NCBI GenBank assembly: GCA_035260545.1
Contig: DATFUZ010000041.1
Location: forward strand, 1 to 55,822
Source of the DNA: DATDDB01 sp035260545
GTDB lineage: Bacteria > Pseudomonadota > Gammaproteobacteria > Burkholderiales > Gallionellaceae
Reading direction: 5' to 3'
Length of the DNA stretch: 55,822 bases
In this document: positions 8,818-16,856 of the stretch, piece after piece
Numbering within the stretch: position 1 is the stretch's first letter
Layout: every line of letters begins with the position of its first letter
Notes under the pieces: generated by a model
Database searches by the model: none
Seen by the model: only the letters and a program-made list of their open reading frames with translations
Told to the model about the DNA's origin: nothing
Made by a program: the position numbers and the translations under genes

Positions 8818-9939
8818 CTAGCGCGCGCCGTAGGCAATGCGGTAGATCACGCCCGCCCTGTCGTCCGACACCAGCAGCGCGCCGTCCGCCGCCACCTGCA
8901 CATCCACCGGTCGGCCCCACGCAGTAAATCCCCGCAGCCAGCCTTGCGCGAAGATCTCGCGGCCGACGGCATGGCCGGCCTTCAGCCGCACCACCACGAC
9001 CCGGTAACCTGTGGGCGGAGTGCGGTTCCACGAACCGTGCTCGGCGATGAAGATCTGTCCGCGGTATTGCGGCGGGAACATTTTACCCGTGTAGAAGCGC
9101 ATGCCCAGCGCGGCGACATGCGGCCCCAGTTCCAGTGCGGGCGGCGTGAATTCCGAGCAGGCGTGGCGCGCGCCGAATTCGGGATCGGAAATGGATTTGC
9201 CGTGGCAATAGGGATAGCCGAAATTCATGCCCGCATGCGGCGCTCGGTTCAGTTCGTCCGGCGGCGCGTTGTTCCCGAGCCAGTCGCGCCCGTTGTCGGT
9301 GAACCACAGGTCATGCGTGTCCGGGTCCCAGTCGAAGCCCACGCTGTTGCGGACGCCGCGCGCGTATTGTTCCAGGTGCGAGCCGTCCGGCCGCATGCGG
9401 AAGATCGCGGCGTAGCGCGCGGGGTCGGGTTCGCAGATATTGCACGGTGCGCCCACCGGCACGTAGAGCATGCCATCCGGCCCGAAGCGGATGAATTTCC
9501 AGCCGTGGTGGGCGTCAGCGGGGAAGTGGTCGTTCACCACCGCCGGCGCGGGAGGCCGGCGCAGGTGCGCCAGGATGTTGTCGTAGCGCAGCACGCGGCT
9601 GATCTCGGCGACGTAGAGCGCGCCGTCGCGGAAGGCCACGCCGTTGGGCGTATTCAGGCCCGTGAGCAGGGTGAGCACCTCGCCGCCCTGAGTGGCGGAT
9701 GAGGCTGGGGGCGGCAACACGGCATACACCTTGTCGCCGCGCGTGCCGACGAACAGCGTGCCGTCCGGCGCCAGGCTCATGGAGCGCGCGCCCGGCACCC
9801 TGGCATAGATGGCGAGGCTGAAACCGGGCGGCAGCTTGATGGTGACCAGCGGTAGATCCTCCGCCCGCGCCCGCAGGCCAGTGGCGGCCAGCCAGCCGAG
9901 CACCAGCGCCAGCGCGGCGGTACTGATGTATTTCCGCAT
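8818..9939 (-). CDS. Secreted sorbosone/soluble glucose dehydrogenase-like beta-propeller protein
   Basis: A 373-residue protein with a signal peptide (residues 1 to about 27, cut near RARA-ED) followed by a six-bladed beta-propeller of the PQQ-dependent glucose/sorbosone dehydrogenase family. Diagnostic stretches are HHGWKFIRFGPDG, PVGAPCNIC, WFTDNGRDWLG and AEHGSWNR. The likely activity is PQQ-dependent oxidation of an aldose or related compound in the periplasm; substrate and cofactor use are not provable here. The sequence AGGAGG then two consecutive ATGs (9942 and 9939) sets the start. The second has the better 5-base spacing. PQQ synthesis genes are not in the window. Confidence 0.85.
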   Translation of the reverse strand: MRKYISTAALALVLGWLAATGLRARAEDLPLVTIKLPPGFSLAIYARVPGARSMSLAPDGTLFVGTRGDKVYAVLPPPASSATQGGEVLTLLTGLNTPNGVAFRDGALYVAEISRVLRYDNILAHLRRPPAPAVVNDHFPADAHHGWKFIRFGPDGMLYVPVGAPCNICEPDPARYAAIFRMRPDGSHLEQYARGVRNSVGFDWDPDTHDLWFTDNGRDWLGNNAPPDELNRAPHAGMNFGYPYCHGKSISDPEFGARHACSEFTPPALELGPHVAALGMRFYTGKMFPPQYRGQIFIAEHGSWNRTPPTGYRVVVVRLKAGHAVGREIFAQGWLRGFTAWGRPVDVQVAADGALLVSDDRAGVIYRIAYGAR

Positions 9940-10043
9940 CATCACCTCCTGTTGCGGCGGGGAATTTCGCGTAATAATGTTACACCTGTCCTCCGGTGCC
10001 GCGGCAAGGCGCGCGGGGGCGGCAAGCGGCAGGAGCGGGAAAC

Positions 10044-10697
10044 ATGGCGCTGACACGATTCCAGGCAAGGCGGTTCTATGATCGCTTCGGAAAGCTGATG
10101 GACACCCAGGCTTTCTATGAGGACGCGTCGCTCGACGTGCTGATTGCGCACGCCGCCTTCGACCGCGCCACCACCGTGTTCGAGTTCGGCTGCGGTACGG
10201 GCCGGCTGGCGGTGCGCCTGCTGGAGCGCGAGTTGCCGCTGGCCGCCTCCTACGTGGGCACCGACCTTTCCGAGACCATGGTCAGGCTGGCGCGCCACAG
10301 CCTCTCGCCCTGGCAGGGGCGGGCGCAGGTGATCCAGTCGGATGGTGCCATGCACATCCCGCTGCCCGACGGCGCGGCCAGCCATGTGGTTTCCACCTAT
10401 GTGTTCGACCTGCTGTCGGAGAACGATGCGACCCAAGGCATCGCCGAGGCGCACCGGGTGCTGACGCCCGGAGGCAGGCTGTGCCTGGCGAGCATGACCT
10501 GGGGTCACACGCTTGCTTCGCGCACGCTGTGCGCCCTGTGGGAAGGGCTCTACCGCCTGCATGCCCCCTTGGTCGGCGGTTGCCATCCGATTTCACTGGA
10601 GACCTTCCTCGACAACCGCAAGTGGACGGTGGACTACAAGGCCGTGGTCACCCAGTTCGGCGTGGCCTCCGAAATCCTCATTGCCCGCCCGAAGTAG
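10044..10697 (+). CDS. Class I SAM-dependent methyltransferase
   Basis: A 217-residue Rossmann-fold methyltransferase. Motif I FEFGCGTGRLAV (about residues 46-57) binds S-adenosylmethionine, the acidic strand end GTDLS follows, and RVLTPGGRL is the post-III motif. It belongs to the UbiE/Methyltransf_11 style, but the substrate cannot be inferred. AGGAGCGG six bases before the ATG at 10044 supports this start over an upstream frame beginning at 9996. It is divergent from the propeller dehydrogenase gene (104-bp gap) and converges with the binding-protein gene at 10738. Confidence 0.88.
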   Translation: MALTRFQARRFYDRFGKLMDTQAFYEDASLDVLIAHAAFDRATTVFEFGCGTGRLAVRLLERELPLAASYVGTDLSETMVRLARHSLSPWQGRAQVIQSDGAMHIPLPDGAASHVVSTYVFDLLSENDATQGIAEAHRVLTPGGRLCLASMTWGHTLASRTLCALWEGLYRLHAPLVGGCHPISLETFLDNRKWTVDYKAVVTQFGVASEILIARPK

Positions 10698-10737
10698 CCG
10701 CGGCATTCTGCGCCGGCGGCGCGTGTCCGGCCACGGA

Positions 10738-12912
10738 CTAGTGCGCATCCTCGCGCCTGCGGTAGGCGCGCCGCAGCCACCACCCCAGCGCGCCCATGCT
10801 CGCCGCCAGCATGACGAACGGCCACAGCACGGGCTGGTTCCACTTGCGCCGCATGCGCTCGCGCTCCACTGCGTCGATGCGCAGGTATTTCAGCCGGTTG
10901 GTCGCAAGCTTGTTGGGTTTGCTGTTGTACAGCCAGTCGTGGCGCAGCACGTAATCCTTGGGGTGAAAGCCCCACATCCACGGCGCGTCGCGGCGCGCCA
11001 TGTCCAGCATGCGGTCGATGATGGCCTGGCGCGCCGGGCCGTTGTCCATGTTCTTCATCTGCTGGAACAGGCGGTCGAATTCGGGATTGCTGTAGTTCGC
11101 CGCATTCTCGCCGCCGTATTTCACCTTCGCCTGGTCGCTGGTGAGCAGGAACAGGAAGTTTTCCGGGTCGGGATAATCCGCGTTCCAGCCCCAGAAGAAC
11201 ATCTGCGTGTCGCCGCGGCGGATCTTGTCCTGGAAGCGGTTGTAATCGGTGGCGCGCGGCACCAGTTGAATATTGAGCTTGGCGAACTGCATGCGCAGCC
11301 AGTCCAGGCGCGCCTTGTCCCCGGCCCCGGCGCCCACGGTGTCCAGATATAGTACCAGCGGCTCGCCGGTCTTGGCGCTGATGCCGCCGGGGTAGCCCGC
11401 CTCGGCCAGCAATTGCTTCGCCACTTCTATGGATTTGCGCTTGGGTGCGCCGTCCACCCAGTTGTATACAAAGGGATTGATGCCGGCCTCGCCCGCGCGG
11501 TAGCCGAAGATGCCGGGCGGGATGGGTGATTGCGCGGCGATGCCGCGGCCGTTGAAGAAGATGGAAATGTAATCTTCCCAGTCCACCGCGATGGAGATCG
11601 CCCGCCGCAGTTTCCGTGTCTGGTCAGGGTCGCAGGGGCGCACGCTGCTGCCCGGCGGCGGCTGGCAGGCGCCGCCCACCACCGGATCCAGCCAGTTGAA
11701 GCCGAAATAGGAAGTGGAGGGCGCGACGGAGGTTGAGAGCTTGATGCCGCGCGCGCGCATGGCCGGGGTGACGGTGGCCTCGCCGCCTACGCTGACCTGC
11801 ACCGCCTGGTCGAAACTGTCCGAGCTGATGCCGGAGGCATCGTAATAGCCCTGCAAAAATTTGTTCCAGTAGGGTATGGTTTCCTTCTCCAGGGTGAACA
11901 CCGCCTTGTCGGTGAGCGGCAGCGGCTTGCCTGCGTCCTTCAGCAGGCCCGCGGCGCGGTCGCCGGGATCACCCTCGCTGGGATAGTATTCGCCCGAAAA
12001 ATTCGGGTTGCGCGTGAGCACCATGCGTTCGTTCGGGTTGTTCTCCGAGAGATAATAGGGGCCGCTGCCCAACGGCCACCAGTCCAGCGACAGGTTGCGT
12101 TCGGCCATGCCGGGCTGGGCATAGAAGCGCTCGGCCTCCCACGGCATGGGTGCAAAGAAGGGCATCGCCAGCCAGTAGGCGAATTGCGGATATTTTCCGC
12201 GGATCTTGATGCGGTAGGTCTTGTCGTCCAGCACCTGCACGCCGGGCAGCGGATAGTCGTTCAGGTTCAGCCAGCCCGCGGGCTGCTTGTTGCGCGCCTG
12301 CTGCAGGGTCTGCGCATATTCCTTCAGCCCCACGATGTATTGCGCCATCACGCCGAAGATGGGCGAGTGCAGGTCGGGGTGGGCCAGGCGCTTGATCTGG
12401 TAGGCGTAGTCGGCCGCGGTCACCGCGCGCGTGCCGGTCTCCTTGAAATCGGTGAGCGTGTTGATGCCTTCCCAGTCCTGCGCGGTCATATCCATGTAGC
12501 GCGGCTTGCCGTGCGCATCGCGGGCCAGTGCGGGGTGGGGCTGGTACATCAGCCCGGGCCGCAGATGGATTTCGTACACGCTGAATGCCACCGTGTCCGG
12601 CGGCGCGTTTGCGGGCAGCAGCCGGTTGTGCTTGTCGTAGAAGCGCACCGTGGGCATTTCCGCCGCGGCCTGGGGAATCAGCGTATAGGGATGCTTGAGG
12701 TAATGATATTGCAGCGGCGGCTGGTAGATCTGCTGCAGAAACTCGTATTCGTTCTCGCTGTAAGCCTGTACCGGGTCGAGATGTTTGGGGCGCGCGGTGA
12801 AGGCGCTGTAGTAGATCGCCTTGCCCGCATCGCGCGCGGGATACGGATCATTCCAGGTGCCGTCGCAGGCGGCGAGCGGCAGCAATAGCAGCAGGGCAAG
12901 CAGGGATTTCAT
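10738..12912 (-). CDS. Peptide/nickel-type ABC transporter substrate-binding lipoprotein (SBP family 5) with C-terminal membrane helix
   Basis: A 724-residue extracytoplasmic binding protein of SBP family 5 (DppA/OppA/YejA-like). Residues 1-16 form a lipoprotein signal ending LAAC with Cys16. Family-5 signatures include the GSGPYYL and NPNF strands and the late YSNPEFDRLFQQ segment. Unusually, the last 30 residues form a hydrophobic helix (about 694-713) followed by an Arg-rich tail, so the protein may be anchored at both ends. It is longer than typical DppA (about 500). The matching permeases and ATPase are probably those at 21961-26629, though they are 9 kb away and on the other strand. Confidence 0.87.
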   Translation of the reverse strand: MKSLLALLLLLPLAACDGTWNDPYPARDAGKAIYYSAFTARPKHLDPVQAYSENEYEFLQQIYQPPLQYHYLKHPYTLIPQAAAEMPTVRFYDKHNRLLPANAPPDTVAFSVYEIHLRPGLMYQPHPALARDAHGKPRYMDMTAQDWEGINTLTDFKETGTRAVTAADYAYQIKRLAHPDLHSPIFGVMAQYIVGLKEYAQTLQQARNKQPAGWLNLNDYPLPGVQVLDDKTYRIKIRGKYPQFAYWLAMPFFAPMPWEAERFYAQPGMAERNLSLDWWPLGSGPYYLSENNPNERMVLTRNPNFSGEYYPSEGDPGDRAAGLLKDAGKPLPLTDKAVFTLEKETIPYWNKFLQGYYDASGISSDSFDQAVQVSVGGEATVTPAMRARGIKLSTSVAPSTSYFGFNWLDPVVGGACQPPPGSSVRPCDPDQTRKLRRAISIAVDWEDYISIFFNGRGIAAQSPIPPGIFGYRAGEAGINPFVYNWVDGAPKRKSIEVAKQLLAEAGYPGGISAKTGEPLVLYLDTVGAGAGDKARLDWLRMQFAKLNIQLVPRATDYNRFQDKIRRGDTQMFFWGWNADYPDPENFLFLLTSDQAKVKYGGENAANYSNPEFDRLFQQMKNMDNGPARQAIIDRMLDMARRDAPWMWGFHPKDYVLRHDWLYNSKPNKLATNRLKYLRIDAVERERMRRKWNQPVLWPFVMLAASMGALGWWLRRAYRRREDAH

Positions 12913-12945
12913 GCGCGAGAGTTTAGCGGAAAGGAGCGTTATGAT

Positions 12946-12973
12946 TTGGAAAAATATCGCTTCGCGGTATGAT
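12946..12973 (+). promoter_or_regulatory. Candidate sigma-70 promoter of ygfZ
   Basis: TTGGAA (12946-12951) and TATGAT (12968-12973) are 16 bases apart. Transcription would start near 12980, upstream of the ATG at 13004 and downstream of the ATG at 12941, which favours the shorter protein. Confidence 0.5.
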
Positions 12974-13003
12974 GCACCTTTCCAATCTTTCCGGTATACG
13001 GCG

Positions 13004-14035
13004 ATGAATCAGGCTTGGCTGGAATTCTTGGCGGCGCAGCAGGCGCGGATCGAGGACGGCGCGGTGCGTGACTTCGGCGATGCTGCGGGCGAGCTGACGG
13101 CGGCAGCCGACGGCACGGTGCTGTGCGACGTTTCTCATTTCAACGTGCTCAAGGTGAGCGGCGAGGACGCGCAAAGCTTCTTGCAGAATCTCTTCTCCAG
13201 CGACGTGAAGGCGGTCACCCCGGCGCAGGCGCAGCTCTCCAGCTTCAATACCGCGAAAGGCCGCATGCTGGCGACCTTCCTCATCTGGCAGACCGGCGCG
13301 GACTATTATCTGCAATTGCCGCGCCCCCTCGCGGCCGCGATGCAGAAGAAACTCTCGATGTACGTGCTGCGCAGCAAGGTGAAGATCAGCGACGCCAGCG
13401 ACGAAGTGGTGTGCCTGGGCCTGGCGGGCAAGGACGCCGGCACTCTGGCGAAGGAGACCCTGGCCGCCGTGCCCGAAGCAGACAGGGGCAAGGCCGATGC
13501 GGCCAACGCCAGCGTGATCCGCCTCGGTGCGAACCGCTATCTGATTGTTACCACGCCGGAGCAAGCGCCCAATCTGTGGAAGCCGCTCAACTGCGGCGCG
13601 CGTGCCGCAGGCGCCCCGGTGTGGGACTGGCTCAACATCCGCGCCGGCGTGCCCGTGGTGCTGCCCGCCACCCAGGAGCAATTCGTGCCCCAGATGGCCA
13701 ACCTCGAACTCATCGGTGCGGTGAACTTCAAGAAGGGCTGCTACCCCGGGCAGGAGATCGTCGCGCGCATGCAGTATCTGGGCAAACTCAAGCAGCGCAT
13801 GTATCTCGCGCATGTGGCAGGCGAGGCCGCGCCGCAGCCCGGCGACGGGCTGTTCAGCGCCGAGATGGAAGGCCAGCGCAGCGGCACCGTGGCCAATGCT
13901 GCGCCTGCGCCCGCGGGCGGCTGGGATCTGCTCGCCGTGGTGCAGATCAGCAGCCGCGAAACGCAGACCGTGCATCTGGGTTCGCTGCAAGGTCCGGCAC
14001 TGGCCTTCGAAGCATTGCCTTACGCCCTGGCCTGA
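13004..14035 (+). CDS. ygfZ: Folate-binding Fe-S cluster assembly/repair protein YgfZ
   Basis: A 343-residue aminomethyltransferase-fold (GcvT-like) protein. The hallmark KGCYPGQE motif is present, with its Cys at residue 246. In E. coli, YgfZ uses tetrahydrofolate and supports the activity of Fe-S enzymes such as MiaB. It is cytosolic. Two starts are possible. The ATG at 12941 has a fine AAGGAG but adds 21 residues not usual for the family. The ATG at 13004 (MNQAWLEF) fits the family and the promoter at 12946-12973. It is divergent from the SBP gene. A C-rich/G-rich hairpin (14040-14056) follows the stop. Confidence 0.92.
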   Translation: MNQAWLEFLAAQQARIEDGAVRDFGDAAGELTAAADGTVLCDVSHFNVLKVSGEDAQSFLQNLFSSDVKAVTPAQAQLSSFNTAKGRMLATFLIWQTGADYYLQLPRPLAAAMQKKLSMYVLRSKVKISDASDEVVCLGLAGKDAGTLAKETLAAVPEADRGKADAANASVIRLGANRYLIVTTPEQAPNLWKPLNCGARAAGAPVWDWLNIRAGVPVVLPATQEQFVPQMANLELIGAVNFKKGCYPGQEIVARMQYLGKLKQRMYLAHVAGEAAPQPGDGLFSAEMEGQRSGTVANAAPAPAGGWDLLAVVQISSRETQTVHLGSLQGPALAFEALPYALA

Positions 14036-14039
14036 GCAG

Positions 14040-14056
14040 GCCCCCATCTGGGGGGC
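14040..14056 (+). terminator. Hairpin after ygfZ
   Basis: GCCCCC-atctg-GGGGGC begins five bases after the stop codon. There is no U-run, so termination strength is doubtful. Confidence 0.35.
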
Positions 14057-14291
14057 GCGCCGCATCAGGTTTTTCCCCATTTGCCACGCTCGCCGTGGCC
14101 GGCCAGACCGGCGCGGGGCGTTGCTTCCACGCTGAACTGCGCACTTTGTTCACCGCAAGCCTTCCGGCAATGCAATAGTTCCGTAACACTCCTCTGGTAA
14201 TTTGCGCGGCGTGCGTTGCCGCCGGTCGATTCGGGAACCGGGCCGGTGATGCGACATCCAATGACAAATTGCCACGAGAAGGAGGTGTGCG

Positions 14292-14534
14292 ATGATGAAG
14301 CTGAAAAGCCGCTACCATATCCTGCCGGACAGATCCGCGCGCGGCGCGATGGTGTTCGACGCCGAGACCGGCGCGATCCAGTATCCGAATTGCGGACAGG
14401 ACCTGGCCGCGTTCTACTACTATCTGGTGGGGCGCGGCCGGATAGATGAATCGCAAGGGCTGCTGGCCGATGTGATGGCCGGCAACCTGCCGATCAGCAG
14501 CATGCGCTCCTTCATGTCCGCCCGCGAGGCCTAG
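14292..14534 (+). CDS. Small conserved-looking protein of unknown function
   Basis: An 80-residue ORF with a strong ribosome site (AAGGAGGT, then seven bases, then two consecutive ATGs at 14292 and 14295), so it is very likely translated. The protein is soluble and mixed in charge, with a single Cys (YPNCGQD) and an aromatic stretch FYYYL in the middle. It has no signal peptide or membrane segment. I do not recognise a family. It sits alone between ygfZ, 256 bp upstream, and the decayed hemerythrin gene on the opposite strand. The 256-bp gap before it shows no clear promoter. Confidence 0.62.
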   Translation: MMKLKSRYHILPDRSARGAMVFDAETGAIQYPNCGQDLAAFYYYLVGRGRIDESQGLLADVMAGNLPISSMRSFMSAREA

Positions 14535-14583
14535 CGGCAGCCCGGCGGCCGCCGGGGCCCGGGCCGTGGCGGGAGGGTGCGGC

Positions 14584-14982
14584 TCACGCGCTCTTCCACA
14601 GTTTCTGCCTTTGGCGGCTGTTGAATGCGGAGTATGCCGCGAAAGCCGCGCTGGCTTCGCGTTCCCATGCGGCCACGGATAAGCCCACCGTCTGCAGCGC
14701 CGCGCTTTACTTGATGTCCTCGCCCTGAATATGCTCCTTCAGCCAGGTCCTGAGGAACGCCAGCACTGCGAAATGGATCGGATTTTCTTCCAGCCCGAAA
14801 TGCGTGCGCGTGTATCCGGTCAGCGCATCCGGGACGCCGGCGACCTGGCCGCCCCCAGGCTTCGAGAGCGCGATGAACCGACGGTTGAGGATATTGACCG
14901 GCTCCTGTCGCTGCGCGTTGATCTCGCCGATCCCGGCGCTGTATTCCGGCATCCATGTGAAAGATACTTCGCTGTCTGACAT
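14584..14982 (-). pseudogene. Decayed bacteriohemerythrin gene
   Basis: Read on the minus strand from the ATG at 14982 (preceded by GAGGGAT), this matches the intact hemerythrin at 28549-29061 almost end to end but is broken in three ways. The first ligand His (H30 of the intact protein) is Arg in NAQRQEPVN. An in-frame gap after THFGLEE removes about 37 residues, including the HxxxH ligand pair. A TAA at 14707-14709 falls where the intact protein has Tyr in DKQYSVAL. After the stop the same frame continues as SAALQTVGLSVAAWERE, clearly homologous to the intact C-terminus, to a TGA at 14584. It cannot bind a normal di-iron centre. A 91-residue remnant could still be made. Confidence 0.88.
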
Positions 14983-15101
14983 ATGATCCCTCTTGTGTTT
15001 GAGCAAGCTGCGCTCGAGATCGCGCGCTCACCTGAAAGCGAGGAATATGCCGGTTGGCTAGTCCCCGTTGCAGGGTCATGGTTACTCGGGCGGGGGAGGG
15101 G

Positions 15102-15563
15102 CTAGCGGTCGTCGGTCGCGAGGGAAAGACGCATGAGCACATGCGGAATGCCTGCGTCCATGAATTCGTCGCCCTCGGCCTCGAAGCCGAAGCGGTCGTA
15201 GAAGGATTTCGCCTGCACCTGGGCATGGACGATGACCTCGGGATATTTCATCGCCCGCGCGTAATCGAGCAGGGCTTCGAGCAGCGCGGTGCCCACCCGC
15301 TTGCCGCGCCAGTCCGGGAGTACGGCAAGGCGGCCGATGTGCGCGGGTGATTGCTTGCTCTTGGGCGGGATGATGCGTCCGCAGCCGATGGCGTCGCCTT
15401 TCATGCTGAGCGCGAGCGCATGGCGGCAGTCTTCGTCCAGTCCGTCCCATTCCAGCGTGACGGGCACTTGCTGCTCGCGCAGGAAAACGGCTTCACGGAT
15501 GGCGCGCAGCAGCGGCTCGCCGTCGTGCCACGACACCAGGCTGACTGTGAACGGATACGACAT
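15102..15563 (-). CDS. GNAT family N-acetyltransferase (ElaA-like)
   Basis: A 153-residue single-domain GNAT acetyltransferase using acetyl-CoA on an unknown amine. The N-terminal part (FLREQQVP, LEWDGLDEDCRHALA) is typical of the ElaA/YjcF-like branch. The acetyl-CoA loop lies in RLAVLPDWRGKRVGTALLE, and the C-terminal SFYDRFGFEAEGDEF strand-helix is also canonical. The ATG at 15563 was chosen because the domain starts right after it and an AGGAGG-rich stretch lies upstream. The 231-residue upstream frame is the shadow of the next gene. It is followed by tightly spaced same-strand genes upstream (L,D-transpeptidase, tadA). Confidence 0.9.
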   Translation of the reverse strand: MSYPFTVSLVSWHDGEPLLRAIREAVFLREQQVPVTLEWDGLDEDCRHALALSMKGDAIGCGRIIPPKSKQSPAHIGRLAVLPDWRGKRVGTALLEALLDYARAMKYPEVIVHAQVQAKSFYDRFGFEAEGDEFMDAGIPHVLMRLSLATDDR

Positions 15564-15615
15564 CGCTTCCCTCCCTCCTTGGCCACGCCTGCCGCCCCGG
15601 CCGGGCGCCGCCAGG

Positions 15616-16095
15616 CTAGGCCACGATTTCGACCGGCGTTCCCGCCTGCGCCAGGTCGAAAAGTTCCAGCAAATCCGCGTTGCGCATCCGCACACAACCG
15701 CGCGAACCAGGTATCCCCAGGCGCGTGCTGTCCGGCGTGCCGTGGATATAGATATAGCGGCGCATGGTATCGCAAGTTCCGCCGCGGTTGTAGCCATTCT
15801 CGCAGCCGGAAAGCCACAGAATGCGTGTGAGTATCCAGTCGCGCCCCGGGTATTGCGCGGCCAGTTCGGGCGTCCAGATCTCGCCGGTGGGGCGGCGCTG
15901 CAGGAATACCGCGTCCGCTGGCTGGCCTGCGCCTATCTTCGCGCGGATGACGTGCCGTCCGCGCGGCGTGCAATAACTGTCCCGTTCCTCGCCGGCGCCG
16001 TTCGCCGCGGTGGAAACGGCATAGCGGCGCAGCAGCTTGTCTGCGCCGTCGGTGAGTTCCAACTGCTGCTCCGGAATGCTAATGACTATTTTCAT
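15616..16095 (-). CDS. L,D-transpeptidase (YkuD domain)
   Basis: A 159-residue YkuD-domain protein. The catalytic signature is complete: HGT at residues 118-120 and SRGCVRM with the nucleophile Cys134. Such enzymes form 3-3 peptidoglycan cross-links or attach lipoproteins in the periplasm. No signal peptide is visible from the chosen ATG, and the domain begins at once (MKIVISIPEQQLEL). That is common in this short betaproteobacterial type but leaves export unexplained. It lies 22 bp downstream of tadA on the same strand and 52 bp before the GNAT gene, so a three-gene transcript is plausible. Confidence 0.92.
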   Translation of the reverse strand: MKIVISIPEQQLELTDGADKLLRRYAVSTAANGAGEERDSYCTPRGRHVIRAKIGAGQPADAVFLQRRPTGEIWTPELAAQYPGRDWILTRILWLSGCENGYNRGGTCDTMRRYIYIHGTPDSTRLGIPGSRGCVRMRNADLLELFDLAQAGTPVEIVA

Positions 16096-16117
16096 TGGAG
16101 TTTTTCCCCGCCCGGCT

Positions 16118-16603
16118 TCATTGTGTCTTGTGCTCCTGCCGCCGCCGCGCGAAGAAATCGCTCAGCGTCTTGCCGCATTCCTCCGCCAGCACGCCGGTGA
16201 TGATGCGCGCATGGTGGTTGAGCTGCGGGTGGTCGAACAGGTTGAGCACGCTGCCTGCAGCGCCCGTCTTGGGGTCGCGCGCGCCGTACACCACGCGCGC
16301 AATGCGGGCATGGAATATCGCACCCACGCACATCGCGCAGGGTTCCAGCGTGACAAACAGCTCGCAGCCCACCAGCCGGTAGTTGCCCAGGCGCTGCGCC
16401 GCATCGCGCAATGCGGCCATTTCGGCATGGGCCGAGGGGTCGCTGCGCGAAATCGGCGCGTTGAAGCCGCGCCCGACGATCTCCCCGTCCTGCACCACAA
16501 CCGCGCCCACAGGAACCTCACCCGCGGTCTCCGCCTGATGCGCCAGCGCGAGCGCCTCGCGCATGAAGAATTCGTCGTGGTCGTTTTGTCCGGAAACTTT
16601 CAA
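16118..16603 (-). CDS. tadA: tRNA-specific adenosine(34) deaminase TadA
   Basis: A 161-residue zinc deaminase converting A34 to inosine in tRNA-Arg(ACG), needed for decoding CGN codons. The zinc site is complete: HAE at residues 59-61 with catalytic Glu61, and PCAMC with Cys89 and Cys92. The remaining sequence (EVPVGAVVV, GYRLVGC-type strand) is typical of bacterial TadA, and the length is normal. It heads the probable unit tadA - L,D-transpeptidase - GNAT on the minus strand. Its start is 253 bp from the divergent gene at 16857. Confidence 0.95.
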   Translation of the reverse strand: MKVSGQNDHDEFFMREALALAHQAETAGEVPVGAVVVQDGEIVGRGFNAPISRSDPSAHAEMAALRDAAQRLGNYRLVGCELFVTLEPCAMCVGAIFHARIARVVYGARDPKTGAAGSVLNLFDHPQLNHHARIITGVLAEECGKTLSDFFARRRQEHKTQ

Positions 16604-16752
16604 AATTAACCCATTTTGGCGTTGTTAAGTATTTGCACGGAGCGGCGCATGCGGTATTGTACGTCCAAAATCCAATCCCGCATTAAGTGACTATTAACCC
16701 CGGGTACGCCGTATTGCAAGCCCTGCCAGGAATCGATGAAATATGCAATCAC

Positions 16753-16769
16753 ACACTATAATCAAGTGT
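16753..16769 (+). promoter_or_regulatory. Promoter -10 and overlapping inverted repeat upstream of the activase cluster
   Basis: TATAAT at 16757-16762 lies inside an inverted repeat, ACACT (16753-16757) - ataatca - AGTGT (16765-16769). No good -35 is seen, which suggests that an activator may be needed. A leader of about 88 bases would precede the ATG at 16857. The rest of the 253-bp tadA/16857 gap holds nothing else I can name. Confidence 0.5.
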
Positions 16770-16856
16770 ATAGACGTTACAATCGCGTTGAAGGCCAAGG
16801 CGAAAGCTGATAAAGTGGTACCCGTCTAATCCACTCGGCTATTAAGGTGTAAACTT

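Noticed and set aside
12941..13003. Upstream ATG of ygfZ with a good AAGGAG
   Set aside because: A plausible promoter lies downstream of it and the added 21 residues do not fit the family. It is kept as a possible alternative start only.
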